Part shown: piece after piece, positions 61,519 through 64,000 of the stretch | Layout: the number at the start of each line of letters is the position of its first letter | How positions within the stretch are numbered: position 1 is the first letter of the stretch | Source of the DNA: Edaphochlamys debaryana | Taxonomy: Eukaryota > Chlorophyta > Chlorophyceae > Chlamydomonadales | Direction of reading: 5' to 3' | Assembly: GCA_016858145.1 (NCBI GenBank) | Contig: JAEHOE010000242.1 | Coordinates: forward strand, 1 to 64,000 | DNA length: 64,000 bases | Translations under genes and position numbers: made by a program | Notes under the pieces: model-generated | Seen by the model: only the letters and a program-made list of their open reading frames with translations | What the model was told of the DNA's origin: nothing | Databases searched by the model: none

Positions 61519-62493
61519 GTCTACAAGGCGTTCTGGGATCCCAAGGGACACGCCTACCAGATGTCAGCATGTAAGTGATGAGGGAGTGCTTAGAGTGCTC
61601 TGAGCATGCATGCGCGGACTAGATGGGCGCGGGTGCCCCTTCATTCCCACGCACATATATACATGCACCGTATTGGTGCCTATCAAGCTGGTCAAGCTTG
61701 ACTAGCTTAAGCTTTCAGTAGCATCAATAGCAGTAGTCGTCCCGAATCACGCATAGCGCTGAGCTAACTGTGCCCCCATCGCCCCCGCCCAATCAAACGG
61801 GTTCGTACAACACCGTGCAGTACGACCTTGCGAGATTCCAGGTAGGCGAGCGGCCGTCAAGTTCGATGGTGGCAGGGCTAACTAGGCTTGCCTGGCAGGT
61901 CAGCAGGGCAAGCCATTGACATGATGGCACAGCGGATGGCCTGGGCTTCCCCTCGCTCACCAGGGGACGAATGCATGGGACCAGGCAATGACAAATGGTC
62001 CTAAGTCACCGCCCCGCTCGCTCATCACGCCAACCACGCCGCTTCCGCCGCCCGCCCCAGATTGTGCGCGTCAGCCTGCCCTGTGATGCGGACTACATCG
62101 TGGGTTGCTGGGCCGGCGAGATCGCCAACGCGGCACAGGCGGAGGCGCGGAGGCAGGGTAAGCAAGGGGGATGCAGCAGTGCATGTACCACTAGTGCATG
62201 TGCAGCGTGCGTCGGTGGGGGTTGCGGGCTTGCGGACGGGAGGGGCAGCGGGGGTACGTGCGGCGCAGTGGGGAGGCGGCGCGAGCGACAAGGTGGGGTG
62301 AGCTGGGCGCGCTGGTTGTTGGGGTGTGCGCGCGCGCGAGCTCTGTGTGCATGTTCGACGGCGAGCGAGGCAGGATAGAGCTGTCCGCCTCTCCCTTCCC
62401 CCGTCTAGCTGTTCTACACCCGCTCTCACTCGCCTGCCTCCGCTCCTCCCCGCACCCGCTGCAGGCGTCACTTTTGCATCCGACACGAGACGC

Positions 62494-62527
62494 CTACACG
62501 TGGTCGACGGCTACACGTGGTCGACGG
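62494..62527 (+). repeat. 17-bp tandem duplication in exon 10 of the paralogue
   Basis: CTACACGTGGTCGACGG occurs twice in a row. Counting it once returns the exon to the phase of the intact gene and gives ...LHVVDGRC, as in the paralogue's LHVV...GDGRC. A duplication of this length shifts the frame. Confidence 0.85.
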
Positions 62528-64000
62528 CCGCTGCACGTAAGTGCGTCTCCGACTGGCTAGTACACATATGAATGTACGGAAGAATCCAGGCGGGATAGTA
62601 CGGCGGTGATGATTTCGGGCCGTTAGACGTCCACTGCTGCACTAGCCGTCCACTGCTAGTTCTGGGTTTTAGATGGTACATTAGGGCTGTTTGACAACTT
62701 ATTTTGTTGTCCGCCTTTCGTAGGGAATCTATGATGCCGGCACAGTCATGCAAGAGATCCTTCACAGTGAGTCGATTTTCTGCTGGATCTTGAAGTTTTG
62801 ACCCCGAAGCCACCAACCCGTGCTCCTTCCCATGCTGCAGACTTCGGCCTGTGGCACGGCTGGCGAGACGGTGGGTGCGTGGTACTCGACTGCAGTCCCG
62901 CCGCTGCTTGTAGATCCGGCGGCCGGGGGAAGTGCATCGGCCAGCCTATCTGCTGTTCTTCTCCACCTGCCGTCTCCTCCACACACCATGTAAAACCTGA
63001 GGTTGCATGATGTCACATAATGTAACGTCTACATGCGCAGGCGTGGAATACGCGGACGCCTCCACCTCCGTAAGTGAACATAGCATAAGGAGTGCAAGAT
63101 GCGGGGCCTGCTATTACTATGGGTGCTGGGCACGTATGAAGCTGGCCCATAACCGTCGGGTCCAGCCCCATGGGTCGAGACGGAGTGCATGCATGCCCTC
63201 ATCACCGCTTCCTGCCAGAGTGAACCGCCAATACTGTGTTCCTTTTTCCATTCCAACTGACAGATGGGTCGGGGCAACAACTGCCCTTCCGCACCCGAGC
63301 TCTGGCTCCTGGGCTGGGGCAGGCCAGTCGAGGTGAGCGAGCGACAGAAGGGCGGGTTGCCGTACTGAGGAGAAGTCAAGCAAGCCACTGGGCAAGCGAC
63401 GCATAGGTTCGTGGGTGCGTTGCAGAATCGGACATGCTAATAACATGTTACCACATCCCCTGGTATGCTCATCAACAGGTCCTGACTCCGGACAACTTCC
63501 CGGTTGACAAGTACAAGCGGTACAACCTGCCGTGCACGTATGCTGGCGCCGCAGCTGCGTACCTCAAGATCCTTCCTTCGTGGGATGCGTCGTACACCAA
63601 GTGAGTGCGTACGGCAGCGCAAGCACCAACACACTCCCTTTCATTTCCTTGCTGTTATGCTCTTAACCCATGTACGTGCGCTGCTTGCCGTACACTGCCG
63701 TGCCACCAGGAACGTTTATCTGGCGCTGAGGGGCGATGGCAAGGGCGACGGGGGCATCCGCTGGGAGTTCGTCGACCGGATCTCCGTCCACGAAGGTACG
63801 GTACGGCACACACGTGTCCGCGCTGGTCATGCAAGCTGCGACGGGGACGGGGTAGAAGGGGATGGCCGGTGGCGTCATGCTCAGCCCAGAGGTTTGCCCT
63901 TCCCCTGCTGGGAGGTGTTACAACAAGCCTTGCACTCTCCGCGGTGCGCATCACACCCCGCCGCCGGCCCAACCCCAGGCGATGTGCCTTCCGACAACTC

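Larger units (their letters stand above)
58063..64000 (+). pseudogene. Tandem paralogue of the gametolysin-like gene, probably decayed, 3' end outside window
   Basis: Exons align one to one with the gene at 16825: 58063-58181, 59831-60236, 60424-60570, 60803-60864, 61027-61062, 61351-61420, 61519-61570, 61801-61841, 62061-62157, 62465-62536, 62724-62766, 62841-62870, 63041-63069, 63264-63332, 63479-63600, 63710-63795, 63979 onward. The zinc motif QEILHNFGLWHGW is kept. Lesions: a 2-bp deletion in exon 1, a 1-bp deficit in the Pro-rich exon 2, loss of the AG acceptor before exon 8 (CGG instead of CAG), a 17-bp tandem duplication in exon 10, and no recognisable exon 11. Exon lengths otherwise match exactly. 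Homopolymer errors could explain one or two lesions but not all. Confidence 0.75.

Overview
This is nuclear DNA from a volvocine/Chlamydomonas-like green alga. The evidence is a high GC content, a spliced gametolysin (peptidase M11) gene with a long Ser-Pro-Lys/Pro-rich (hydroxyproline-type) N-terminal block, short GT-AG introns with occasional GC-AG introns, TGTAA-type 3' signals, and PHD-finger Ty3/gypsy retrotransposons of the general kind reported from Chlamydomonas. Nothing looks prokaryotic or organellar. The species cannot be fixed from the sequence alone.

Layout. (1) 1-14103: Ty3/gypsy element A, plus strand, broken into several frames. (2) 14182-14686: two minus-strand exons with a WD40-like repeat, the remains of a gene whose next intron holds element A. 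(3) 16825-31861: an apparently intact 49-exon gene for a secreted or membrane-anchored gametolysin-like metalloprotease of about 1292 aa, with eight C-terminal Cys-rich PAN/Apple-like modules. (4) 33519-34831: a non-autonomous hAT-type transposon with an exact 8-bp target duplication. (5) 35333-57049: Ty3/gypsy element B, minus strand, 21.7 kb, young (2 mismatches between 605-bp terminal repeats), flanked by a 4-bp target duplication and inserted just before the stop codon of a coiled-coil ORF (57857-57050 plus 35332-35306, minus strand). (6) 58063-64000: a tandem paralogue of the metalloprotease gene with several independent lesions (probably a pseudogene), carrying a 1.3-kb foldback insertion in intron 1 and running off the window.

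Most interesting point. Both Ty3-type elements encode a DDE integrase, yet their terminal repeats are split in the order A1-internal-B1-A2-B2, an arrangement familiar from tyrosine-recombinase PAT/DIRS elements. In element B the outer ends are TG...CA and are bracketed by a perfect 4-bp target duplication, so the split structure is what was integrated. In both elements B1 and A2 are joined through a GC dinucleotide, like a two-LTR circle junction, and a purine tract lies directly in front of B1. Both also carry a degenerate cytosine-methyltransferase-like domain between RNase H and integrase and a PHD finger after the integrase. Element A adds a second methyltransferase-like domain at its C terminus.

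Limits. Splice sites were placed by reading frame, phase and comparison of the two paralogues, without transcripts. Domain names come from motif reading, not from searches. Several frameshifts lie in homopolymer runs and may be assembly errors.
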